Assembly (NCBI RefSeq): GCF_003855495.1
Contig: NZ_CP034086.1
Span: 2,145,501-2,209,500 of the forward strand
Origin: Methylocystis rosea
GTDB taxonomy: Bacteria > Pseudomonadota > Alphaproteobacteria > Rhizobiales > Beijerinckiaceae
DNA length: 64,000 bases
Direction of reading: 5' to 3'
Below the pieces are notes generated by a model, which ran no database searches, was not told where the DNA came from, and was given only the letters and a program-made list of their open reading frames with translations. Below, piece by piece: positions 35,165-43,019 of the stretch (position 1 is its first letter; the number at the start of each line of letters is the position of its first letter). The position numbers and the translations under genes were made by a program.

Positions 35165-36355
35165 ATGCAAAATCGCGACGAGAGAACGCCGGTGAACGAT
35201 CCGACCAATGGCCTCAACGGCTCCGACCGCCGCTTCAACATGCTGGTCATCGAACTGGCGATCCGGCTGTTCGCGATCGGCGCGCTGATCTACTGGACCT
35301 TCATCATCGTCCTGCCTTTCGCGGCGATTATTCTGTGGAGCGTCGTGCTCGCCGTGGCGCTCTATCCGATCTTTCGCGTGGTGGCCGAAATATTGGGCGG
35401 CCGGCCGATCGCCGCCGCCATTTTGGTGACGATCGCCGGCCTCGTGCTGATCATCGGGCCCGTCACATGGATGGCCGTCGGCGCCATCGACCCCATCAAG
35501 GCGGTGATGGCGGGCATTGAAACCGGCGATATCGCCGTCCCGCCGCCGCCGGCCTCGATCAAGGACTGGCCGTTCGTCGGCGAGCAGCTTTATTCCTTCT
35601 GGCTGCTGGCCTCGACCAATCTGCGCAGCGCCTTCACCCAAGTTTTGCCGCAGCTGAAGCCCGCCGGGGAATTTTTGCTCGAAATGGCGAAGAGCGCCGG
35701 CGCGGGCACGCTCAAATTTCTGGTCTCCGTCCTGCTCATGGGCTTCATCCTCGCCGCCGCGCCGCAAATGCTCGCAGGGGCGCGCGCGCTGTCGCGGCGG
35801 ATCGATCCTTCGAGCGGCGAGAAATTCGTCGATCTCGCCGGCGCGACGATCAACGCGGTTTCACGCGGCGTCATGGGCCTGTCGCTCTTGCAGGCCGTCG
35901 TTGGCGGCGCCGGCATGTATCTCGCCGACGTGCCGGGCGCGAGCCTTTTGACTCTCGCCATCCTCGTCCTCGGCATTATTCAGATCGGGCCGTTGCTCGT
36001 CGTCGCGCCCGTCATCTTCTGGGGATGGACGACGTTAGCGACCGGGCCGGCGCTGGCGCTGACGGTTTGCATGCTCAGCGTCAATTACGTGGACAATGTG
36101 CTGAAGCCGTTCATTTTCGCGCATGGGCTGTCGACGCCGATACCGGTGATTTTCGTGGGCGTGATCGGCGGCGTTCTCGCGCATGGCATCGCCGGCCTGT
36201 TTGCAGGACCGGTCGTGCTCGCCGTCGTTTGGGAGCTGACGAAGGCCTGGATCGCCGACGACCTCAAATTGGTCAACGAAACGGCCGCCGAGCCCGACTT
36301 CAACGTGGAGACGTCGCCGGCGCTATCGTCCGCGCAAGGCGTTAAGAACCTTTAG
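35165..36355 (+). CDS. AI-2E family (PF01594) membrane permease
   Basis: 396 residues with about eight helices: two before a periplasmic domain (about 30-110), that domain (about 115-165, IKDWPFVGEQLYSFWLLAS) and the C-terminal helix bundle (LAILVLGIIQIGPLLVVAPV, LSTPIPVIFVGVIGGVLAHGI, FAGPVVLAVVWEL). The family includes proteins linked to autoinducer-2 or ion/proton exchange; the substrate here is unknown. A GTG at 35192 is an alternative start. The last 33 bases overlap the end of the convergent transglycosylase gene. Confidence 0.88.
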   Translation: MQNRDERTPVNDPTNGLNGSDRRFNMLVIELAIRLFAIGALIYWTFIIVLPFAAIILWSVVLAVALYPIFRVVAEILGGRPIAAAILVTIAGLVLIIGPVTWMAVGAIDPIKAVMAGIETGDIAVPPPPASIKDWPFVGEQLYSFWLLASTNLRSAFTQVLPQLKPAGEFLLEMAKSAGAGTLKFLVSVLLMGFILAAAPQMLAGARALSRRIDPSSGEKFVDLAGATINAVSRGVMGLSLLQAVVGGAGMYLADVPGASLLTLAILVLGIIQIGPLLVVAPVIFWGWTTLATGPALALTVCMLSVNYVDNVLKPFIFAHGLSTPIPVIFVGVIGGVLAHGIAGLFAGPVVLAVVWELTKAWIADDLKLVNETAAEPDFNVETSPALSSAQGVKNL

Positions 36356-37498
36356 GCCGGCGCGGCCATTGCGCTGCAAGCCGGCGCGCGACTGAAAATC
36401 GGCGATCGCCTCTTTGGTTTTCGTTCCGATCACGCCATCTGAGTCGCCGACGTCATAGCCGCTGCGGGTCAGAAGCGCTTGCAGTTCGCGGCGCTCGGCG
36501 CGCGAGAGGCCCGGATCGTCTGTCGGCCATGGCGTCTGAATGCCCGGCCTTCCGCGCAGCCTGTCGGACAGTACGCAGATCGCCAGCGCGTAAGATTCGG
36601 AGGCATTATAGGCGTAGACCGCGTCGAAATTTTTCGTCACCAGGAACGCGGGTCCGTTCCGCCCCGCCGGCAGGAGCAGCGCCGCAGTTCCCTCGCCGAG
36701 GCCGCCGCCGTCGAGGCGCGTCACGCCGCGCGACTGCCAGAAGCCCATCGATTGGCGGCCCTTGCGGCCGGAAGGTCCGGAATAGGTTTCCGGCAGACGC
36801 ACTTCGAAGCCCCAGGGCGTTCCGGCATGCCAGCCGCTCTTGCGCAGATAATTCGCCGTCGAGCCGAGCGAGTCGGCTGCGGAGCTGGCGATATTGCGCC
36901 TGCCGTCGCCGTCGAGATCGACCGCCATGCCGAGAAAGGTCGACGGCATGAATTGCGTGTGGCCGAAGGCTCCGGCCCAGGAGCCGTAGAACTCCTCTGG
37001 CGCGATATCGCCATGGTCGAGGACTTTGAGCGCGGCGATGAATTCCTTGCGCCAATAGTCGTTGCGGCGCGGCGCTTCGCAGGCGAGCGTCGCGAGGCTC
37101 TGCACCACGGGGCGCTTGCCGAAGCTCTTGCCGAAGTCGGATTCGACGCCCCACACGGCGACAATGGTCGGAGCGTCGACGCCGTATCGGCCTTCCGCCG
37201 CGTGCAGCGCGCGGGCATGCTGATGCAGCATCACGCGCCCTTCGTCGACGCGCTCCTCGTCGACGAGCCCGGCGACATAGTCCCAAACGGGCGTCGTAAA
37301 CTCCGGCTGCTTGTCCATGAAGCTGACGGCGTCGTTGGGGGTGAGCCCATTCGTCGCCGACGCGATGGTCTGCTGGCCGACGCCGGCTCTGGCCGCCGCC
37401 GAGCGCAGGCTGGAGAGGCAGCTCGACCATTCGGCGCGGGCGGGCGCGGCCGTGAGCATGAGCGCGGCAAGCGCCGCCAGAAGATGATTCGCGTTCAT
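36323..37498 (-). CDS. MltB-type lytic murein transglycosylase
   Basis: 391 residues from ATG 37498 (the ATG 12 codons earlier lacks support). Signal peptide at 1-22, then the MltB-type domain with the catalytic Glu in WGVESDFGKSFG, followed by FGHTQFMPSTFLGMAVDLDG and WGFEVRLPETYSG. A C-terminal PG_binding_1 domain (about 330-391: LLTRSGYDVGDSDGVIGTKT) targets it to peptidoglycan. It cleaves glycan strands to 1,6-anhydro products. The 3' end overlaps the AI-2E gene by 33 bp. Confidence 0.93.
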   Translation of the reverse strand: MNANHLLAALAALMLTAAPARAEWSSCLSSLRSAAARAGVGQQTIASATNGLTPNDAVSFMDKQPEFTTPVWDYVAGLVDEERVDEGRVMLHQHARALHAAEGRYGVDAPTIVAVWGVESDFGKSFGKRPVVQSLATLACEAPRRNDYWRKEFIAALKVLDHGDIAPEEFYGSWAGAFGHTQFMPSTFLGMAVDLDGDGRRNIASSAADSLGSTANYLRKSGWHAGTPWGFEVRLPETYSGPSGRKGRQSMGFWQSRGVTRLDGGGLGEGTAALLLPAGRNGPAFLVTKNFDAVYAYNASESYALAICVLSDRLRGRPGIQTPWPTDDPGLSRAERRELQALLTRSGYDVGDSDGVIGTKTKEAIADFQSRAGLQRNGRAGLKVLNALRGR

Positions 37499-37589
37499 GG
37501 CGCGAATTCTAGCGCAAGGACGCGGCTTTTTCATGAGTTGGATGGGCGTCCCTTGGGAGCGGCCGCAGGCCTTGTCGCCCGACCGATGC

Positions 37590-37635
37590 TTGAAACAGTG
37601 ACCACAATAGGCATATTGTGCACATTACATGCACA
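37590..37635 (+). promoter_or_regulatory. Promoter and operator of the Xre/RES pair
   Basis: TTGAAA (37590-37595), 16 bases, CATATT (37612-37617) make a good promoter. Overlapping its 3' end, the inverted repeat TGTGCA-N7-TGCACA (37617-37635) covers the expected start of transcription, a fitting place for autorepression by the antitoxin. Confidence 0.6.
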
Positions 37636-37648
37636 GAGCCAACCCGCC

Positions 37649-38011
37649 ATGATCAGCGCCTTCCTAGACCAAGTGACCGACCGGCGGGGCGGCTTCATTT
37701 CGCCGCAGCGCGTGAGCGAGGCGCTGCATGTGCCTCTCTCCAGGATTGCGCGGCTCGCCAAGGTTCATCGCAATACGCTTGCCCAGCGACCGGAGTCGCC
37801 GCTGGTGCAAGAACGCCTCGGCGACGTCGCCAGGATCATCGCCACGGCGACCGAGCTTCTCGGCGGCGAACAGGGCCGCGCCATCGTCTGGTTCATGCAT
37901 CAGCCGCTCTCTGGTTTCGATGGACGCACCGCGGAGGAGCTGGTCGCCGCCGGCCATAGCGACGCCGTGGTGGCGCATCTCGATCTGCTGCGCGAGGGCT
38001 CCTACGCGTGA
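37649..38011 (+). CDS. Xre/MbcA/ParS-family antitoxin
   Basis: 120 residues. An N-terminal Xre-like part (ISPQRVSEALHVPLSRIARL, VHRNTL) is followed by the MbcA/ParS toxin-binding domain (RIIATATELLGGEQGRAIVW and SGFDGRTAEELVAAGHSDAV). ATG 37649 follows the promoter and operator; an upstream in-frame ATG at 37587 would lie ahead of the promoter. There is no strong ribosome-binding site. It overlaps the RES toxin gene by 4 bp. Confidence 0.88.
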   Translation: MISAFLDQVTDRRGGFISPQRVSEALHVPLSRIARLAKVHRNTLAQRPESPLVQERLGDVARIIATATELLGGEQGRAIVWFMHQPLSGFDGRTAEELVAAGHSDAVVAHLDLLREGSYA

Positions 38012-38538
38012 CGGCCAAGCGCGCGCCGACGATCGCCGTCGCGCGCCGCTATTGGCGGATGCTCGCGCCGAAATTGGCCCATGATCCCTTGAGCGGCGCC
38101 GGGGCCGCCGCGCGCGGCGGGCGCTTCAATCCGCCGGGCCTATCGGCGCTCTATATGTCCGAGGACTTCGCGACAGCGGTCGCGGAATATGAGCAGGACC
38201 TCGGCATCAGGCCGGGAACGCTCTGCGCCTATGAAGTGACAAGCGAACGAATAGCGGACCTCGGCGATATTCCAACGCTTGAGGCGCTCGGCGTCGATGC
38301 CGCGATATTGAAGAATCCGTGGAAACAGATCGCCTTCGTCGAAAGGCGCGCGCCGCCGAGCTGGGCGCTCGCCAAGCGTCTGCTTGCGCAAGACATCGAC
38401 GGCGTGCGCGTCCCTTCGGTTCAGGCTTCGGGCTTCAATCTCGTCCTTTGGCGATGGAATATCGAAGGCGCGACAAAAGTCGCGGCGCTCGATCCGCTGC
38501 GCGACCTTCCCGCCGATCAATCCTCTTGGACGCGATGA
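38008..38538 (+). CDS. RES-domain NAD-degrading toxin
   Basis: 176 residues from a GTG that overlaps the antitoxin stop (GTGA). The RES fold is visible with its key Arg, Tyr/Ser and Glu positions: ARGGRFNPPGLSALYMSEDF with the Arg-Phe-Asn motif, ATAVAEYEQDLG with the Glu, and the conserved C-terminal WNIEG-like stretch (LVLWRWN). RES toxins break down or phosphorolyse NAD and stop growth. The pair matches the MbcTA/ParST class of type II systems. Confidence 0.9.
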   Translation: MTAKRAPTIAVARRYWRMLAPKLAHDPLSGAGAAARGGRFNPPGLSALYMSEDFATAVAEYEQDLGIRPGTLCAYEVTSERIADLGDIPTLEALGVDAAILKNPWKQIAFVERRAPPSWALAKRLLAQDIDGVRVPSVQASGFNLVLWRWNIEGATKVAALDPLRDLPADQSSWTR

Positions 38539-38545
38539 TCGCACG

Positions 38546-38842
38546 TCACTCGCAGACGCGGCGCGGGCGGGAGCCGATCACGTCGCCATATTCGTCGAAG
38601 ACGGGACGGCGCTCGACCCAGCACACCGGCGGCGGCGCGACATAAACGGGTCCAGGCGCATAGACGACGGGCGGCGCGGAACTGGCGAGCGCCCCGCCGG
38701 TGATGGCGCCAAGCGCAAACCCGCCAATGCCCGCCGCAATGGCCGGGCCGGCGGAATCGGCGCGCGCTGGCGCAATCGGCGCCAGGGACGCGGCGCCGAG
38801 AGCCAAAGCCGCCAAAAGCGTCGCAATAGTTCTGCGCATCAT
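38546..38842 (-). CDS. Small secreted Ala/Pro-rich protein
   Basis: 98 residues. Signal peptide (about 1-28, ending APARADS), a Gly/Ala-rich hydrophobic stretch with zipper-like spacing (AIAAGIGGFALGAITGGALA), a Pro/Val/Tyr part (PPVVYAPGPVYVAPPP) and a basic end with two cysteines (CWVERRPVFDEYGDVIG ... RRVCE). Secreted proteins with this aromatic-basic end are common in Hyphomicrobiales; no function known. GGGAGAG precedes the ATG; 38839 is an alternative ATG. Confidence 0.75.
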   Translation of the reverse strand: MMRRTIATLLAALALGAASLAPIAPARADSAGPAIAAGIGGFALGAITGGALASSAPPVVYAPGPVYVAPPPVCWVERRPVFDEYGDVIGSRPRRVCE

Positions 38843-38957
38843 ACTCTCCCAAGAGGGGCGAGCCACATGTCCGCACGCGCTGCGCCGGCAAGCTCGCTCG
38901 ATGGGACAATAGGAGCGATCCCGTAGACGAATCGTTAATGGCCCGCCAAGCGAAGCT

Positions 38958-41900
38958 TCAAAGCTGCGAGACCCGCGGCTTGCCGGAAGGCGACTTCGGC
39001 GCCGGCTTGACGGGAGTCTGCTCCCTCTCGCCCTCGCCGCCGCCCGTCCTGATCGCCGGCGCGTCATTCGCCTCCGACGTCGGGGTCTTGGCGCGGAACG
39101 CGGCGGCCAGCGCCTTGGCCGCGGCAAGCTCCTTGGAATCCAGCCGGGCGCCGATTTCGTCGCGCTTTTTGGCCGCGTCTTCATCACCCTGGTCGGCCGC
39201 GGCGGAAAACCAAACGTAGGATTGCTGCAGATCGCGGCTGATCCCAAGGCCCCGGGCGTAGAGGATGCCGAGATTGAACTGGCTGTCACGGATGCCGTAT
39301 TCGGCCGCCCGACGGAACCACTCCGCAGCGGCGGCGTAATCCGGCTTGCCGTCGCCGCCCTCGGCGAGCAGCACGGCGACATTATGCATGGCGCGGGCGT
39401 TGCCGGACTCGGCCGCGCGCTCGTACCACAGCCTGGCGCGGGCGTAGTCGCGCGCGACCCCAACGCCCCTCTCATACATCGAACCCAGCCGGTATTGGGC
39501 GAGCGCCAGACCCATACCAGCAGCTTTTTCGAACCAATGCGCGGCCGCCTTGGCGTCCCGCGCGGCGCCGCGTCCCTCGACAAGACGCGCGCCCATTTCA
39601 TACTGGGCGGCCGGATTGCCCTCGACGGCGAGTCGCTCGATCGTCGCCAAGGCGTCGCCCGGCGACAGAGGCGGCGCCTCGATCGTTCCAGTGGGGGTCG
39701 GATCGATGTTCCGCTGCGCGGCGATGGGTCGTGCGACGGACGCCGCCGGCGCCATGTCCGAGGGAAGTTCTTTGAGAACCGGCCCGGGCATGGTCGGGCG
39801 TTGGGCGACCGGCGACGAGGCGCCGTTAGAGGCGAGACGCTTTTCCGGCGACAACGCCGGCCGAACCGCCTTGGCTGGCGCCTTCGCCTCCTGCTGTCTG
39901 AGCGACGGCCCCAGCGTCAAGCCGCCCTGCCCCTCCATGCGCGCGATCTGATAGGCGCCGATCAGCAGCATGACCGCGCCAATGCCTAGGAGCAGCGGAC
40001 GCTTGCGGTCCTGAATGAGGGCGCTGAAATTGACGACGGCGGCGCCCTGCGGCTTTTCCCCAGCCTGTCCCGCGTGGCGCGCCGCTTCGGCCGACTGAGC
40101 GTCAGCCTCGGCCGCGGGCGTTTGCGCCGCGCGGCGCGCGGCGGCGATGAAGTCCAACTGAATCGAACTGCGATGTGCGGCCTGATCGGCCTCCGTTCCT
40201 GGGGGCGCCAGGAAAGGCTCGCGCCGTTCCACGCCCCCCTCGCCGACCGGCAGCAGGAACTCCATCGGATCGACCGGCGCCAAGGCTTCGCCGTCAGCAT
40301 CTGAGGCGTCAGCGGCCGGCGCGCCTACCCGCTCGCGCGTATCATCGCCGCAAGGTTCGACACCGAGTTCTGCATCTGGCGAGCGCCGCGCGACGGAGCG
40401 GTTCTCGGTCCATTCGTCATCGACCACGCCCAGCCGTTTGACGACGCGCTCGAGCGTTTGATGCACCGCCGTCAGCGTTTCATTCGTGCGTTGACCGCTC
40501 GCGTCCTGCGTCCTGAGCAATTCGCTCAATTCGCGCTGCACAGCGACGCGCACGGCCGCCGGCTGAACGCCCGCCGCATCGCGGAGAACCTCCGTGGCGG
40601 CCCGGCGCACCGCCGCCTCCGCCGCCTGCGTCGTTGCGGACCGCGTGTCCTCCAGGCGCGCGAAAAGATCGTTGATCTTCGACTCAAAGCCGATGAGCGC
40701 GCCGCTCCCCGCGTCGATCCGTTCGAGCCGCTGCGCCAGGGCGCCGATCTGAGTTTCGAGCGACTTGAGCGCACCGTCATCGGCCGTGGGATCAGCCGAC
40801 TGTTTCATGCGGTCGGCGAGCGACCCGACGAGAGCCGCCAACTCGCCCTCTCGTTTCTCGACGCTCCCGTCCTCTTCGACCCGCTGCGCGAATGCGGCGT
40901 GCATCCGGTCGAGGCGATCGACGATTTCGTCGAGCCGAGTGTTCTGTTCGCCAAATCTCGGCGCTGAGAATGGATCGTCGAGCCGGTCGATCTTGAACGA
41001 GAGCTGCGCGAGCTGACGCTCGACAGCCTGAAGATCAATGTCCCGCGCATCGGCGGCGAACGCGGCGTCCATTTTCCTGTCGAGGCCGCGCACCAAATTC
41101 TCGAGCGCGGCGAAATGTTCGGAATCGCCGACGCCCCCGGGGTTTTCCAACCGCGCGGCGATCGTCTGTCGAAGCTCGTCGATGCGCTGCGCGAGATCGG
41201 CGAACTGACGCTCGGCGTTCTGTTCGGCAAGCATGGCCTCGATGCGCGCGAGCGATTCTGTCGGCGCGCTGTCCCCGACGCGGGACTCGAAGCGATCGAA
41301 CCTGCGGCCGATCTCCTCGAACGCCGACGCGTGACCGTCGCCGTCCAGCGCCGTATCGATTTTTTTGGCGAGCGTTGTGATGAGCGCTTCGAGGGGGGCC
41401 ATGTTGGCGGCGCCGCGATCGATGCGCTGCGCCAGCGTCTTGCCGAGTTCGTCGATGCGCGCGCCGATTTCATCGAATCGCGCCGCCGCCGTTTGTTCGA
41501 CGACGACGTCAAGCTTGCGCGCGAGCCGCTCCAGCCGCTTGTTGAAGGTCTCCAGTCCCTTGCCTGTTTCCGCCGCGACGATGGAGCGGATCGCCTTGAC
41601 CACTTCGCCGAGATCCGCGCCGGACGCGCCACGTGAAAGCGCCAGCGCGTCGACTCGCTGCGTGACGTCGATGATGCGTGTTTCGATCCTCTCAAGCGGC
41701 AGCGGCCGCGCCATGAGCGCCGTCAGCTGTTCCTTGATCTCATGAGTTTCACGCGCGAGGTCGCGCACAGCCGAAGCGTTCGCAACGTCTCCATTCTGCA
41801 GCTTCTCCAGCCTGAAGCCGATCGTTTCGACGTCGGCGCGCAGGTTACGCACGATGGGCGTCGGATCGAGATCTTCGATCACGGCGCGCAATTCGCCGAT

Positions 41901-42740
41901 AATTCTTTCGGCGGGCGCGAGCGTCTCGTCTGGAACGCCGCGGCCGCGTTGCGACTCGATGCCCTGGCGCAGATCGCCCATCGCCGTTTCGATAGCGGCG
42001 ACGGATGCGCGCGGCGCAAGTTCGCCGATCGCTTGCGCCATATCCTGGAGTTCGCGACGGACGTTTTCGATTTGTCGCATCATCACAAGCTGCTGGTCGC
42101 CGCGCTCGGCGGCGTCCTCGCGAAAGCTGTCTAAACCCTGCGTGACGGAATCGATCGAGCGCTGCAGCGCCTCAAAGCGCGATCCGGACGCGTTCTCAGA
42201 CCCGCCGAGGGCGTCGTCGAGCGCGCGTGGGCGCTGCGGGATTTTTGCGAAGGCTTCCAGAATTGGCCGGGCGGCCGCATCCGCGCTGCGCGCGCCGCGC
42301 CCACCGTCCGGGAAGCTGGCGTTTCGCGAGCCGGCTGAGGCGCCCGACGTCTCCGCTGGCTTCGCTGCGCGCCCGCGCGCCGCATTGTCGTCCAGGCGTC
42401 CTGCAATATCGGCGAGATGCTGATCAAGGCCGCGCAGCGTCTTCTCGACGTCGGCGCCGCGATGTTCGCCCGACAGCCGCGCCAGCCGCGCTTCGAGCTC
42501 CGCCAGCGCGCTGCGAATCGGCCGCGCATTCGCGGCCGGCTGTTCGCCGAGCTGGCTCTCGATACGGCTTTTGGAGAGCGCAGCGATCGACCGCCAGATG
42601 GCGTCTTCGTCGACGCCACGGTTCTCGTCGCTCGGCTCTTCCGCGTTGGGAAGATTTCCCCCCCAATGTCCGGTCTCGCGCTTATCTTCGGGCGACTCGG
42701 AATTCGGACGACCCTGATCAGGAAATTGCGCCTTGGTCAT
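38958..42740 (-). CDS. PodJ-like polar coiled-coil protein with Sel1 repeats
   Basis: 1260 residues. Residues about 45-870 are cytosolic, predominantly coiled coil (repeats such as IGARIDELGKTLAQRID and LEKLQNGDVANASAV), then one membrane helix at about 910-933 (LLLGIGAVMLLIGAYQIARM), and a periplasmic part with about four Sel1 repeats at 1033-1192 (NPAAQYEMGARLVEGRG, LAQYRLGSMYERGVGV). This order is that of PodJ, which organises one cell pole in Caulobacter and Agrobacterium; length is close to Agrobacterium PodJ. A C-terminal peptidoglycan-binding domain found in Caulobacter PodJ is not seen. It is not followed by other polarity genes. Confidence 0.78.
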   Translation of the reverse strand: MTKAQFPDQGRPNSESPEDKRETGHWGGNLPNAEEPSDENRGVDEDAIWRSIAALSKSRIESQLGEQPAANARPIRSALAELEARLARLSGEHRGADVEKTLRGLDQHLADIAGRLDDNAARGRAAKPAETSGASAGSRNASFPDGGRGARSADAAARPILEAFAKIPQRPRALDDALGGSENASGSRFEALQRSIDSVTQGLDSFREDAAERGDQQLVMMRQIENVRRELQDMAQAIGELAPRASVAAIETAMGDLRQGIESQRGRGVPDETLAPAERIIGELRAVIEDLDPTPIVRNLRADVETIGFRLEKLQNGDVANASAVRDLARETHEIKEQLTALMARPLPLERIETRIIDVTQRVDALALSRGASGADLGEVVKAIRSIVAAETGKGLETFNKRLERLARKLDVVVEQTAAARFDEIGARIDELGKTLAQRIDRGAANMAPLEALITTLAKKIDTALDGDGHASAFEEIGRRFDRFESRVGDSAPTESLARIEAMLAEQNAERQFADLAQRIDELRQTIAARLENPGGVGDSEHFAALENLVRGLDRKMDAAFAADARDIDLQAVERQLAQLSFKIDRLDDPFSAPRFGEQNTRLDEIVDRLDRMHAAFAQRVEEDGSVEKREGELAALVGSLADRMKQSADPTADDGALKSLETQIGALAQRLERIDAGSGALIGFESKINDLFARLEDTRSATTQAAEAAVRRAATEVLRDAAGVQPAAVRVAVQRELSELLRTQDASGQRTNETLTAVHQTLERVVKRLGVVDDEWTENRSVARRSPDAELGVEPCGDDTRERVGAPAADASDADGEALAPVDPMEFLLPVGEGGVERREPFLAPPGTEADQAAHRSSIQLDFIAAARRAAQTPAAEADAQSAEAARHAGQAGEKPQGAAVVNFSALIQDRKRPLLLGIGAVMLLIGAYQIARMEGQGGLTLGPSLRQQEAKAPAKAVRPALSPEKRLASNGASSPVAQRPTMPGPVLKELPSDMAPAASVARPIAAQRNIDPTPTGTIEAPPLSPGDALATIERLAVEGNPAAQYEMGARLVEGRGAARDAKAAAHWFEKAAGMGLALAQYRLGSMYERGVGVARDYARARLWYERAAESGNARAMHNVAVLLAEGGDGKPDYAAAAEWFRRAAEYGIRDSQFNLGILYARGLGISRDLQQSYVWFSAAADQGDEDAAKKRDEIGARLDSKELAAAKALAAAFRAKTPTSEANDAPAIRTGGGEGEREQTPVKPAPKSPSGKPRVSQL

Positions 42741-43019
42741 GTGGCTGTCCGGCGGGACCGACCCGTGGAAATTGTGACGAAAACGCGGTGGAACGCGCGA
42801 ATCGCGCGCTACTGTCGGCGCGGGCCGCCGACCGCCGTGACTTTCCGTCGATCGCAGTAAAGAAGCCGTTAAGAAACGGCCCTAAAGAGCCGTCGCGTTC
42901 ACGATTGTCGCACAGCGGCTCGCTTGCGCCCGCGCCGGCGCCTCTCTACCTATGACGCAGCCCGAGAGAATCGCGGCGCGACGGCTCGGCCCCAAGCGCC
43001 GGCTTGCAAGGAGGCGTTG

